In this document: piece by piece, positions 10,210-19,355 of the stretch
How the letters are laid out: each line of letters starts with the position of its first letter
Numbering within the stretch: the first letter of the stretch is position 1
Origin: Pseudoduganella buxea
Lineage (GTDB): Bacteria; Pseudomonadota; Gammaproteobacteria; Burkholderiales; Burkholderiaceae_D
DNA: 53,887 nucleotides
Direction: 5' to 3'
NCBI RefSeq assembly: GCF_009720835.1
Contig: NZ_WNKZ01000038.1
Span: forward strand, 1 to 53,887
Notes under the pieces: generated by a model
Told to the model about the DNA's origin: nothing
Database searches by the model: none
What the model saw: only the letters and a program-made list of their open reading frames with translations
Made by a program: the position numbers and the translations under genes

Positions 10210-11112
10210 TTACGCGGGAAAGACACCTGTGGACAGATACCGGTCGCCCCGGTCGCAGACGATGAAGACGATGGTCGCGTTCTCCACTGTCTGCGAGATG
10301 CGCAGTGCGATCTCGCAGGCGCCGGCGGCCGAGATGCCGCAGAAGATGCCCTCTTCCGCCGCCAGCCGGCGCGCCATGCGCTCGGCCGCCACCTGCGACA
10401 CCGATTCGATCTGGTCGACCCGGGCCTTGTCGAAGATTTTCGGCAGGTAGGCTTCCGGCCACTTGCGAATGCCGGGAATCGACGAGCCTTCCTCCGGCTG
10501 CGCGCCGATGATGCGAATGGCTTCGTTCTGCTCTTTCAGGTACTGCGACACGCCCATGATGGTGCCGGTGGTGCCCATGGCGCTGACGAAATGCGTGATG
10601 CGCCCTGCCGTGTCGCGCCAGATTTCCGGCCCCGTCGACTCGTAGTGGGCGCGGGGATTGTCGCCGTTGGCGAACTGGTCCAGGATAATGCCCTGGCCGT
10701 CGCGCTGCATCTGCTCGGCCAGGTCGCGCGCATATTCCATGCCGCCCGTTTTGGGCGTCAGCACGATCTGGGCGCCATACGCGGCCATGCTCTGGCGGCG
10801 TTCCTCGGACAGGTTTTCCGGCATCAGCAGCACCATCTTGTAGCCGCGGATGGCGGCCGCCATGGCCAGCGCGATGCCCGTGTTGCCGCTGGTGGCTTCG
10901 ATCAGCGTATCGCCCGGCTTGATGTCGCCCCTCTCCTCGGCGCGGCGCAGCATCGACATGGCGGCGCGGTCCTTGACGGAGCCGGCCGGATTGTCGCCTT
11001 CCAGCTTGCCCAGGATGACGTTGTTGCGCGCGGCGGCGTCGGCGCCGGGCAGGCGCACCAGTTGCACCAGTGGCGTGTTGCCGATCGTGTCGGCAATGGT
11101 CTTGTATGTCAT
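10210..11112 (-). CDS. cysM: Cysteine synthase B (O-acetylserine sulfhydrylase)
   Basis: 300 aa fold-type II PLP enzyme. The PLP lysine is Lys47 in GSVKDRA; the substrate loop TSGNTG is at 74-79, and GTTGTIMG binds the PLP phosphate. The YLKEQN segment and overall length fit CysM rather than CysK. It makes cysteine from O-acetylserine with sulfide or thiosulfate. It is a single gene, convergent with the HTH gene and separated from it by a shared terminator. Confidence 0.93.
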   Translation of the reverse strand: MTYKTIADTIGNTPLVQLVRLPGADAAARNNVILGKLEGDNPAGSVKDRAAMSMLRRAEERGDIKPGDTLIEATSGNTGIALAMAAAIRGYKMVLLMPENLSEERRQSMAAYGAQIVLTPKTGGMEYARDLAEQMQRDGQGIILDQFANGDNPRAHYESTGPEIWRDTAGRITHFVSAMGTTGTIMGVSQYLKEQNEAIRIIGAQPEEGSSIPGIRKWPEAYLPKIFDKARVDQIESVSQVAAERMARRLAAEEGIFCGISAAGACEIALRISQTVENATIVFIVCDRGDRYLSTGVFPA

Positions 11113-11145
11113 GCGATCAGCTTCTTCTTCACCAAAACAACCATT

Positions 11146-11718
11146 CTAATCCGGTTGCGCGCCGGCCGCTTGGCGCCCCAACGACAGGCTCATGTAGACA
11201 TAGCCGTGCCGCTCGCCGTCGATGCGCAGCAGGTCCTCGATCTCGCCTGTCTGCACGAAGCCCCGCTTGCGGTACAAGGCGCGGGCCGGCGCGTTCACGG
11301 CCAGCACCTCCAGGTCGATCCAGTCCAGCGCCGCCTGCCCTTCGGCCCAGGCGATGGCCGTATCGAGCAGCGCCATGCCCAGACCGATACGGCGCGCGCC
11401 GCGGTGCACGCCCATGCCCAGCAGGGCACGGTGGCCCGATGCGCCCTCCGCATGCGCGCGCAGGTCGATATGGCCGCGGATGGCGCCGCCGTCGAACGCC
11501 AGCCACAGGCGGCGCCAGCCCGGCTCGAACAGGGGCGTCTGCGTGCCCCGCGTGAAAGCGTCCATGCGCCCAGGCGGCATGCCGGCCTGGGTGCGCGACA
11601 TCGGCTGGAACAGGGGCGTATCGCCGGCGCCGTTATCGCGCAGCTGATCGACGAGGTAGTCGAAGAAAGCCGGCAGGTCGGCGGGCGTGGCCGGGCGAAT
11701 AGCAAGGGTCGTGGTCAT
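11146..11718 (-). CDS. GNAT-family N-acetyltransferase
   Basis: 190 aa. The N-terminus TLAIRPATPADLPAF and the acetyl-CoA-binding motif around MGVHRGARRIGLGMALLDTAI (about 102-122; the Q/RxxGxG/A pattern as RRIGLG) followed by ALYRKRGF are typical of GNAT enzymes. Substrate not predictable. It ends 33 bases before cysM starts on the same strand and may be co-transcribed with it. Its upstream region holds the 64-bp palindromic array. Confidence 0.85.
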   Translation of the reverse strand: MTTTLAIRPATPADLPAFFDYLVDQLRDNGAGDTPLFQPMSRTQAGMPPGRMDAFTRGTQTPLFEPGWRRLWLAFDGGAIRGHIDLRAHAEGASGHRALLGMGVHRGARRIGLGMALLDTAIAWAEGQAALDWIDLEVLAVNAPARALYRKRGFVQTGEIEDLLRIDGERHGYVYMSLSLGRQAAGAQPD

Positions 11719-11762
11719 CTTGCCATTATAGCCACACCGGCGATGCCGCTAAAGCCGCGCTC

Positions 11763-11990
11763 GTGTCCGATCTGGGGTCAGACCCCGACAAGGACACGAG
11801 CGGGGCCGCAGCGTGCGGATGAGGCCGTGTCCGATCTGGGGTCAGACCCCGACAAGGACACGAGCCGGGCCGCAGCGTGCGGATGAGGCCGTGTCTATGT
11901 CGGGGTCTGACCCCAAGGTGGACACGAGCCCAGCGGTGGCGCGGTCGGGCTTGTGTCGAGAAACGTGCCTGACCCCGATGTCGACACAGG
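11763..11990. repeat. Tandem array of 64-bp palindromic units (three plus one decayed)
   Basis: Units begin at 11763, 11827 and 11891, exactly 64 bp apart, with a degraded fourth from about 11952. Each has nested inverted repeats: outer GTGTCC/GGACAC and inner GGGGTC-A-GACCCC. Units 1 and 2 are almost identical; unit 3 carries the inner palindrome in the opposite orientation (GGGGTCTGACCCC). The array fills the space between the GNAT gene and the 3' end of the ABC ATPase gene, both on the minus strand. Confidence 0.85.
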
Positions 11991-11991
11991 C

Positions 11992-13074
<1,083 letters not shown>

Positions 13075-13253
13075 TGCGCCCCCTGTGTTGGTATGGTGCC
13101 GATCCGCCATCATACCGCCGCGTTCGCCCCGGCGGCGCGTGGGCCGCGCGCCGCCATCTGCCGAAGGGGGTAAGGGTGCGCCGATTTCGCCTGCCGCGCG
13201 CATGCTTCGGTTAGACTCTCCGTGTCCAACAAATACGCATACGCAGAACTGCC

Positions 13254-15020
13254 ATGGCCGACATGAAGCTGACCCCCACCCAATTCGTTCCCGAATCCAG
13301 CAAGGAGGACGAGGTGCCCGCCATCGGCGCCACCATCGAGCTGCGCCGCCACCAGATCTTCCCCACCCTGACCGAGCAGGAGATCAAGCGGCTGCACCGC
13401 TTCGGCACCGTGCGCACCTTCCACAAGGGCGTGCGCATCCTGGAGGCGGGCCACACCACCTTCGGCATGGTAGTGGTGCTGTCGGGCCGCATCGTCATCG
13501 CCCGCTACGATGGCCTGGGCAATTCGGCCCCCATCACGGAACACGGACCCGGCGAATTCACGGCCGAAGTGTCGCAGCTGGCCGGCCGGCCGTCGCTGGT
13601 CAATGCCACGGCGATGAACGAGGTCGAGGCGCTGGTGATTCCCCCGGAAAGCCTGCGCGCGCTCGTCATCGCCGAGGCCGAGCTGGGCGAGCGCATCGTG
13701 CGCGCGCTGATCCTGCGCCGCGTGAATTTGCTGGAAGTGGGCTCCGGCGGCCCCGTGCTGGTCGGCCCGCCGGGCCACCCGCGCCTGTTCCACCTGCAGA
13801 GCTTCTTGACCAGCAACGCCCACCCGCACACCATCGTCGATCCAAAGGAGGATGCCCAGGCGCGCACGCTGTGCGAGTACTACCAGCCCACGCCGGACGA
13901 CTGGCCGCTGGTGGTATGCCCGGACGGCAGCGTCAGGAAGAACCCCAGCGATGCCGAGATCGGCCGCTGCCTGGGCATGCTGCCGGACCTGGACCCGGAC
14001 AAGATCTGGGACGTCATCGTCGTCGGCGCCGGCCCCTCGGGCCTTGCCACGGCCGTGTATGCAGGCTCCGAGGGCCTGTCCGTGCTGGCGCTGGAGCAGC
14101 GCGCCTATGGCGGCCAGGCCGCCGCCAGCGCCCGCATCGAGAACTACCTGGGCTTCCCTACCGGGATCTCGGGCGGGGCCCTGGCCGGTCGCGCCTACGT
14201 GCAGGCGCAGAAGTTCGGCGTCGAGGTGGCCATTCCCGCCGTCGCCGCGCGCCTGATCTGCGACACCTATCCGCTGCAGGTGCAGCTGACGGACGGCACC
14301 CGCGTGCAGGCGCGCTCGGTGGTGCTGTCATGCGGGGCGCGCTATCGCCGCCCGTCGCTGGCGAACATCAAGCAGTTCGAAGGCCGGGGCATCTACTACT
14401 GGGCCTCGCGCATCGAGGCCAATCTGTGCAAGAGCGAGGAAGTGGTGCTGGTCGGCGGCGGCAATTCAGCGGGCCAGGCCGCCGTGTTCCTGTCGGGGCA
14501 CGCGTCGAAGGTGCACATGGTGATTCGGGGCGAAGGCCTGAAGGCGACCATGTCGAGCTACCTGATCGAACGCATTCGCGCCACGCCCAATATCGAGCTG
14601 CACACGCACACGGAGATCGTCGCGCTGGAAGGCGACGAGGAAGGCTTGAAGCAGGTGCGGCTGCATGACAATCGCACCGGCGCGGAGGAAGACTGCGATG
14701 TGTGCCGCGTGTTCCTGTTCATCGGCGCCGACCCGAACACGGACTGGCTGGGCGACTGCGGCGTCGACGTCGATGCCCAGGGCTTCATCCGCACGGGGCA
14801 TGACGTGACGAAGGCGCAGTGCCGCGCCAACTTCGAACAGGGCATCTACCCGCCGGACCAGCCGATCCGCGCAGCGCTGGAGACCAGCGTGCCGGGCGTT
14901 TTCGCCATCGGCGACGTGCGGGCCGGATCGACCAAGCGGGTCGCGGCCGGTGTCGGCGAAGGGGCGCAGGTGGTATCGCAGATCCACGCCTTCCTGGCCA
15001 ACCTGCCGGCCGCCGTTTAA
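13254..15020 (+). CDS. Cyclic-nucleotide-binding domain fused to thioredoxin-reductase-like flavoprotein
   Basis: 588 aa. An N-terminal cNMP-binding-type domain (about 30-150) is followed by a thioredoxin-like linker (about 165-235, no CxxC) and a two-Rossmann flavoprotein: FAD site VIVVGAGPSGLATAV (about 252-266), NAD(P)H site VVLVGGGNSAGQAA (about 396-409) and the FAD-closing segment GVFAIGDVRAGS. The redox-active CxxC of thioredoxin reductase (CATC, expected before the NADPH Rossmann) is replaced by YWASRIEANLC. A CDVC pair occurs later at 481-484 in a beta strand. It is therefore an oxidoreductase but probably not a classical TrxB. The next gene overlaps tail to tail by 3 bases. Confidence 0.85.
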   Translation: MADMKLTPTQFVPESSKEDEVPAIGATIELRRHQIFPTLTEQEIKRLHRFGTVRTFHKGVRILEAGHTTFGMVVVLSGRIVIARYDGLGNSAPITEHGPGEFTAEVSQLAGRPSLVNATAMNEVEALVIPPESLRALVIAEAELGERIVRALILRRVNLLEVGSGGPVLVGPPGHPRLFHLQSFLTSNAHPHTIVDPKEDAQARTLCEYYQPTPDDWPLVVCPDGSVRKNPSDAEIGRCLGMLPDLDPDKIWDVIVVGAGPSGLATAVYAGSEGLSVLALEQRAYGGQAAASARIENYLGFPTGISGGALAGRAYVQAQKFGVEVAIPAVAARLICDTYPLQVQLTDGTRVQARSVVLSCGARYRRPSLANIKQFEGRGIYYWASRIEANLCKSEEVVLVGGGNSAGQAAVFLSGHASKVHMVIRGEGLKATMSSYLIERIRATPNIELHTHTEIVALEGDEEGLKQVRLHDNRTGAEEDCDVCRVFLFIGADPNTDWLGDCGVDVDAQGFIRTGHDVTKAQCRANFEQGIYPPDQPIRAALETSVPGVFAIGDVRAGSTKRVAAGVGEGAQVVSQIHAFLANLPAAV

Positions 15021-15739
15021 GCGAACTTCTTCGATCCGCCGCGGCGGGCACACAGCAGCAGGATGCCGGTGCCCAGCACCAGCATGGCCCACGTGGCCGG
15101 CTCGGGCACGGCGTTGATGGCGTTGGCGACGATGCGGTTGCTCCAGGCGGCATCGAGCGGGCCGACGTCGGCGCTGGTCAGGTTCACGTTCAGGCCGACC
15201 ACGAGGCCGGCGCCGTAGCGGCGGTAGCCCAGCAGCGCGGTGCCGTCTTCCCACGCCAGCACCTGCGTGTTCATGTCCGAAAAGGTGTTGCCCACTTCGC
15301 GGCTGACGTCGTGCGACTCCGCTGCCGGCAAGGTCACGCCCTGCAGCAACCAGTCCGTGGCCGCCAGCGTCGTGATGCCCGGGACGGCCTCGTAGACGGC
15401 GACGCCGGCGCGGCTGCCGAAGACGCTGGTGTTGGCGCTGTAGGCCCGCTGCGTGAAGCTCCACGGCAGCGCGATCAGCGTACCGCCACCGAAGACGAAG
15501 CGATCCAGCGCGTCGGCGTCGAAGTAGCCGTTGCCGTCCTGGATGAAGACGTCGTAGCCGGCCAGTACGTTGTCGTTGTACCAGTTCACCGCGGACACCG
15601 TATTGCCTTGCGCCGTCAGGGTATTGGCCAGCACGGGGGAGTACCAGGCACTCTGCCCGATGCCGACGGTACTGGCCTGCGTGGCGGCCGAGGCGACAAG
15701 GACGGCGACAGCGGCCAGCTTGCGGATGAGGTGGGTCAT
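15017..15739 (-). CDS. PEP-CTERM sorted extracellular protein
   Basis: 240 aa with a signal peptide (MTHLIRKLAAVAVLVASA...) and, at 211-240, the full sorting signal: VPEP, a hydrophobic helix and a basic tail CARRGGSKKFA. Such proteins are processed by exosortase and exported, often linked with exopolysaccharide or biofilm. The middle region resembles a ThuA/glutamine-amidotransferase-like beta-alpha layout, but I cannot name the fold securely. The ATG at 15739 has AGGAG upstream. No exosortase gene is in the window. Confidence 0.85.
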   Translation of the reverse strand: MTHLIRKLAAVAVLVASAATQASTVGIGQSAWYSPVLANTLTAQGNTVSAVNWYNDNVLAGYDVFIQDGNGYFDADALDRFVFGGGTLIALPWSFTQRAYSANTSVFGSRAGVAVYEAVPGITTLAATDWLLQGVTLPAAESHDVSREVGNTFSDMNTQVLAWEDGTALLGYRRYGAGLVVGLNVNLTSADVGPLDAAWSNRIVANAINAVPEPATWAMLVLGTGILLLCARRGGSKKFA

Positions 15740-15874
15740 GAACGGTCTCCTGGTTGACGATTCCCACAGGATATCATTATTCATTGCAGGAAATAAAGAT
15801 TTACTGACAACAATTTCTTGATATTGCTCAGCCGGGCCGGTGTTGTATGGTGGGCGCCACAGGCATGCGCCAAC

Positions 15875-15897
15875 AAAAAAGCCCGGCATGGCCGGGC
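15875..15897 (-). terminator. Terminator of the comEA-like gene
   Basis: GCCCGGC-ATG-GCCGGGC at 15881-15897; on the minus strand the hairpin is followed by TTTTTTG (15875-15880 complement). It lies 23 bases after the stop of the helix-hairpin-helix protein. Confidence 0.85.
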
Positions 15898-15919
15898 TCG
15901 GATGACGCTGCAGTGATGC

Positions 15920-16258
15920 TTACTTCTTGACGGGGTCCTTCTTCGCCTCGGCCACCTTGGCCGTGTCGGCCGGCTTGGCGGCGGCACCATCGAGGGACTT
16001 GCCGTTCACCTGCAGGCCGGCCTGGGACAGCTTTGCCGCGTTCTTGTCGCCGATGCCCTTGACGCGCTTCTGGAAGTCGGCCCAGTCCTTGAACTCACCC
16101 TTGGCGCGCTCTTCCAGGATAACCTTCGACTTGGCCGGGCCGATGCCCTTGACGGAATCGAGGGCTGCCTGGTCGGCCTTGTTCACGTCGACCTGGGCAA
16201 ATGCCATGCCCATCGTGGCCACCATTGCGGCAATCGCCAGCAACATTTTCTTCAACAT
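15920..16258 (-). CDS. ComEA-family helix-hairpin-helix protein (secreted)
   Basis: 112 aa. A signal peptide (1-21, ending AFA) is followed by VDVNKADQAALDSVKGIGPAKSKVILEERAKG, split here as VDVNKADQAALDSVKGIGPA, the ComEA-type HhH motif, with a second hairpin VKGIGDKNAAKL, then a Lys/Ala-rich tail. ComEA proteins bind DNA in the periplasm during uptake; short stand-alone forms are common in betaproteobacteria and their role is less certain. The start at 16258 has GGAGGAC upstream. Confidence 0.88.
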   Translation of the reverse strand: MLKKMLLAIAAMVATMGMAFAQVDVNKADQAALDSVKGIGPAKSKVILEERAKGEFKDWADFQKRVKGIGDKNAAKLSQAGLQVNGKSLDGAAAKPADTAKVAEAKKDPVKK

Positions 16259-16386
16259 GTCGTCCTCCGGAAGTGAGTTGGTACGGGAATCGAGCAAGGC
16301 CCGGCCTGCGCCCTGACTTCCAGTAACGCGGCGTTACAGCCGAGGTTGACACGAAGTCACCGCCGGCTGCAAGACCTTGCGCCCCG

Positions 16387-17334
16387 TCAGGCGCCGAACA
16401 GTTCCTCGCGCGTGACGGTGGCCGTGCCCAGCTTGCCGACGACGATGCCGCCCGCGCGGTTGGCCATGCCCACGGCGTCGGGCCAGCTGGCGCCGGCGCC
16501 CAGCATGGCCGCCATCGTGGCAATGACCGTGTCGCCGGCACCGGAAACGTCGAACACTTCGCGCGCGGCGGCCGGGAAGTGGAAGCGCTCGTTCGCCGTG
16601 TACAGGGTCATGCCTTCTTCGGAGCGGGTCAGCAGCAGGGCCGACAGCAGCAGCGACTCGCGCAGGTTCTGCGCCTTCGTCGTCAGCTGTTCTTCGCTGT
16701 TCCAGCTGCCGACGATGCGTTTCAGCTCGCCCTTGTTGGGTGTCAGCACCGTGGCGCCCGTGTAGCGGGTGAAGTCGTCGCCCTTCGGGTCGACCATGAC
16801 GATCTTGTTCTCCGCGCGGGCGGCCATGATCATCTCGCTGACGCTGACCAGGCTGCCCTTGGCGTAGTCCGACAGCACGATGACGTCGTAGTCCGGCAGC
16901 AGGGCGCGGTATTGCAGCAGCTTGTTACGCAGCACCACGTCGCTGGGCGGTTCCTCGAAGTCGATGCGCAGCATCTGCTGCTGGCGGCCGATGACGCGCA
17001 GCTTGATGATGGTGGAAATGGCTTCGTCGCGTTTCAGGAAGCTGTGGATGCCGCCGGCGTGCAGCAGCTGTTCCACTTCGGTGCCCGCTTCGTCGGCACC
17101 GACCACGCCCAGGAGGCCCGCGTGGGCGCCCAGCGCGGCGGCATTGCGGGCCACGTTGGCGGCGCCACCCAGGCGCGCCTCACGCCGTTCGACGCGCACG
17201 ATCGGCACGGGCGCTTCCGGCGAAATGCGGCTGACGTCGCCGAACCAGTAGCGGTCCAGCATGACGTCGCCGACGACGAGGATGCGGACCTTGTCCAGGG
17301 CGGGAATGGTTTGCGTTGTAGTGGCGAGGCTCAA
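16387..17334 (-). CDS. rfaE1: D-glycero-beta-D-manno-heptose-7-phosphate kinase
   Basis: 315 aa PfkB/ribokinase-fold protein. GGAANVARN (about 56-64) binds substrate, and the C-terminal FDVSGAGDT (271-279, catalytic Asp278) is the PfkB signature. It matches only the kinase half of E. coli HldE, so the adenylyltransferase half must be a separate gene, as usual in this group. It acts in ADP-heptose synthesis for LPS inner core. It lies directly downstream of lapB, consistent with an LPS-related operon. Confidence 0.93.
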   Translation of the reverse strand: MSLATTTQTIPALDKVRILVVGDVMLDRYWFGDVSRISPEAPVPIVRVERREARLGGAANVARNAAALGAHAGLLGVVGADEAGTEVEQLLHAGGIHSFLKRDEAISTIIKLRVIGRQQQMLRIDFEEPPSDVVLRNKLLQYRALLPDYDVIVLSDYAKGSLVSVSEMIMAARAENKIVMVDPKGDDFTRYTGATVLTPNKGELKRIVGSWNSEEQLTTKAQNLRESLLLSALLLTRSEEGMTLYTANERFHFPAAAREVFDVSGAGDTVIATMAAMLGAGASWPDAVGMANRAGGIVVGKLGTATVTREELFGA

Positions 17335-17374
17335 GATCGGGTCTTTCGGTAATCGATGCCGGGTGGGCGCCGGC

Positions 17375-18550
17375 TCAGTTCATCACATTCAGTTCTTCGG
17401 TGCGGCGTGGCGGGTAGGTCTCCCAGCGGCTGCAGCCGGGGCAATGCCAGTAGAACTGGCGCGCCTTGAAGCCGCAGTGGCTGCACTGGTAGCGCGCCAG
17501 CTTCTGGGTGTAGCCGTGCACCAGGTTCTTCACCAGGGACAGCTCGCCCAGCACGGCTGGCGGGGCATCGAGCATGCGCGCCTCGAGGAATTTGTCGAGG
17601 CCCAGCAGGGTCGGCGTGCGGCGCAATTCGTCGCCCACCAGCTGCTTGGCCGCCTCCACGCCTTCCATCTCCAGCACGGCCTTGAACACCACTTCCAGCA
17701 GGTCGATCGACGACGCCTGCTGAAGGTAGGATTTCAGCAGGCTGGCGCCCTCCTCCGGCCGGCCCACCTTGCGGTAGCCGTCCATCAGGCGCTGCGCCAC
17801 CAGGGCCACGTGCGGCACGCTTTGCTGCTCGACCCTGCGCCACATGGCCAGCGCGCCTTCGACGTCGCCCTTGGCCAGGTGCATGTCGCCGCACAGGATG
17901 GTGGCGCGCACGCTGGTGCGGTCGGCCTTCAGGGCCTGGTCCAGCAGCGGCGAGGCGTCGTCCGGGTGCATGTGCACCAGCGCGTCCTGCGCCAGTTCGC
18001 AGTAGAACTGGGCAATCTCCTTCTGGCGCGAACCGGCACCGGCTTCCTGCAGGGCCAGCGCCGCCTCGATGGCGCGCTGCCATTCCTTCTCGCGCTGGAA
18101 GATCTCCAGCAGCGCGCGGCGGGCCGGCACGGCATACGACGTGTCCAGCAGCCGCTTGTAGGTCTCCTCGGCGCGGTCCAGCAGGCCCGCCTTCAGGTAA
18201 TCCTGGCCCAGTTCATATTCGGCGTGGGCCCGCTCGTCGGACGGCAGGTCGGGCCGCGACAGCAGATTCTGGTGCACGCGGATGGCCCGTTCCGTCTCGC
18301 CGCGGCGGCGGAACAGGTTGCCCAGGGCGAAGTGCATCTCGGCCGCTTCAGGATCTTTCTTGACGATGTCGATAAACGAATCGATGGCCTTGTCCGGCTG
18401 GTCGTTCAGCAGGTGATTCAGGCCCTTGAAGTAACCGCGCGGCAGGGTGCGCGATTCCGACAGCAGCTGGCGAATATCGACCCGCGCGGCAATCCATCCC
18501 AGGCCGAAAAACGCCGGGATTCCCAGTAACCACCAGAGTTCAAATTCCAT
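17375..18550 (-). CDS. lapB: Lipopolysaccharide assembly protein LapB (YciM)
   Basis: 391 aa. One N-terminal membrane anchor (ELWWLLGIPAFFGLGWIAA), a long series of TPR repeats (about 70-330) and a C-terminal rubredoxin-type metal knuckle with CSHCGF and HCPGC. In E. coli LapB controls LpxC turnover and organises LPS synthesis. It sits between lapA and rfaE1, the usual order in this group. Confidence 0.95.
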   Translation of the reverse strand: MEFELWWLLGIPAFFGLGWIAARVDIRQLLSESRTLPRGYFKGLNHLLNDQPDKAIDSFIDIVKKDPEAAEMHFALGNLFRRRGETERAIRVHQNLLSRPDLPSDERAHAEYELGQDYLKAGLLDRAEETYKRLLDTSYAVPARRALLEIFQREKEWQRAIEAALALQEAGAGSRQKEIAQFYCELAQDALVHMHPDDASPLLDQALKADRTSVRATILCGDMHLAKGDVEGALAMWRRVEQQSVPHVALVAQRLMDGYRKVGRPEEGASLLKSYLQQASSIDLLEVVFKAVLEMEGVEAAKQLVGDELRRTPTLLGLDKFLEARMLDAPPAVLGELSLVKNLVHGYTQKLARYQCSHCGFKARQFYWHCPGCSRWETYPPRRTEELNVMN

Positions 18551-18619
18551 GTGTGCTTTTGTTGTTATGTGATGAGGCGCGACGGGGGCAGCGGCGGTGC
18601 CGCGAATGAGGCATCGCCG

Positions 18620-18919
18620 TCACTGCTGCGCGTTGACGCTGTCGGGCGCGCGGTTGACCTGCAGCGCGGACGTCTGCAAAGTCTGGATCGTCGTCTTTTG
18701 CCGGTTGGTTTCACGCCGGTGGCGGAACACGGTGGGCGTCAGGGCGAGCACGCCGAGGGCGGCGCCGGCCACGAAGAAGGCCAGCAGCATCAGCACCAGG
18801 GGGCCGCGCAATTCGTAATTGAGGAACAGGTGCAGGTCGACTTCCTGCGTGTTTTTCAGGGCAAAGCCAAAGAACAGGATAAACAGTATTACGCCAACTA
18901 CGGTGGAGATTATTTTCAT
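18620..18919 (-). CDS. lapA: LapA-type (DUF1049) inner-membrane protein
   Basis: 99 aa with two transmembrane helices (about 3-20 and 41-61) separated by NTQEVDLHLFLNYEL, characteristic of LapA/DUF1049, and a polar cytoplasmic tail. It is encoded immediately upstream of lapB on the same strand and probably works with it in LPS assembly. Confidence 0.92.
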   Translation of the reverse strand: MKIISTVVGVILFILFFGFALKNTQEVDLHLFLNYELRGPLVLMLLAFFVAGAALGVLALTPTVFRHRRETNRQKTTIQTLQTSALQVNRAPDSVNAQQ

Positions 18920-18980
18920 CGTCTAGCTTCCCGTGCTTCTCAAAAGCCGATCATACCGTGCCTGAAACAGAAAAAACAAA

Positions 18981-19011
18981 GAAAAAAGGGGCAGGCTCGC
19001 GCCCGCCCCTT
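18981..19011 (-). terminator. Terminator after ihfB
   Basis: An AAGGGGC-AGGC / GCCC-GCCCCTT stem-loop at 18986-19011 is followed on the minus strand by TTTTTTC. It separates ihfB from lapA, so lapA-lapB-rfaE1 may have an additional promoter. Confidence 0.8.
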
Positions 19012-19034
19012 CCGACTTCCATTGTCGCAGACGT

Positions 19035-19340
19035 TCAGTCCTCGATGATCGGTTGCCCGACCATCGCATCGACCCGTTCGCGCAGCTGCTTGCCCGGCTT
19101 GAAGTGGGGCACCCGCTTTTCGGGCACCATCACCTTGTCGCCGGACTTCGGATTGCGTCCGATGCGTGGCGGCCTGCTGTTCAGCGCGAAGCTGCCGAAG
19201 CCCCGGATCTCGATGCGCTGGCCGCTCGCCAGGGCGCCGGTCATTGCATCGAGAATGGTCTTCACGGCATATTCCGCATCCTTGGCCACCAGCTGAGAAT
19301 AACGCTCAGCCAGCCGGTTGATCAGTTCGGACTTGGTCAT
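19035..19340 (-). CDS. ihfB: Integration host factor subunit beta
   Basis: 101 aa DNABII protein beginning [14 protein letters not shown], with [20 protein letters not shown] (about 46-65, the DNA-binding arm) and KPGK near 82. Position downstream of rpsA and upstream of lapA is the conserved gammaproteobacterial/betaproteobacterial order and separates it from HU. It bends DNA as a heterodimer with IhfA. Confidence 0.95.
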   Translation of the reverse strand: MTKSELINRLAERYSQLVAKDAEYAVKTILDAMTGALASGQRIEIRGFGSFALNSRPPRIGRNPKSGDKVMVPEKRVPHFKPGKQLRERVDAMVGQPIIED

Positions 19341-19355
19341 CTGCTGTATGAAGTA

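Noticed and set aside
11763..11990. CRISPR array
   Set aside because: The units are contiguous 64-bp near-identical copies without unique spacers, and no cas genes are nearby.
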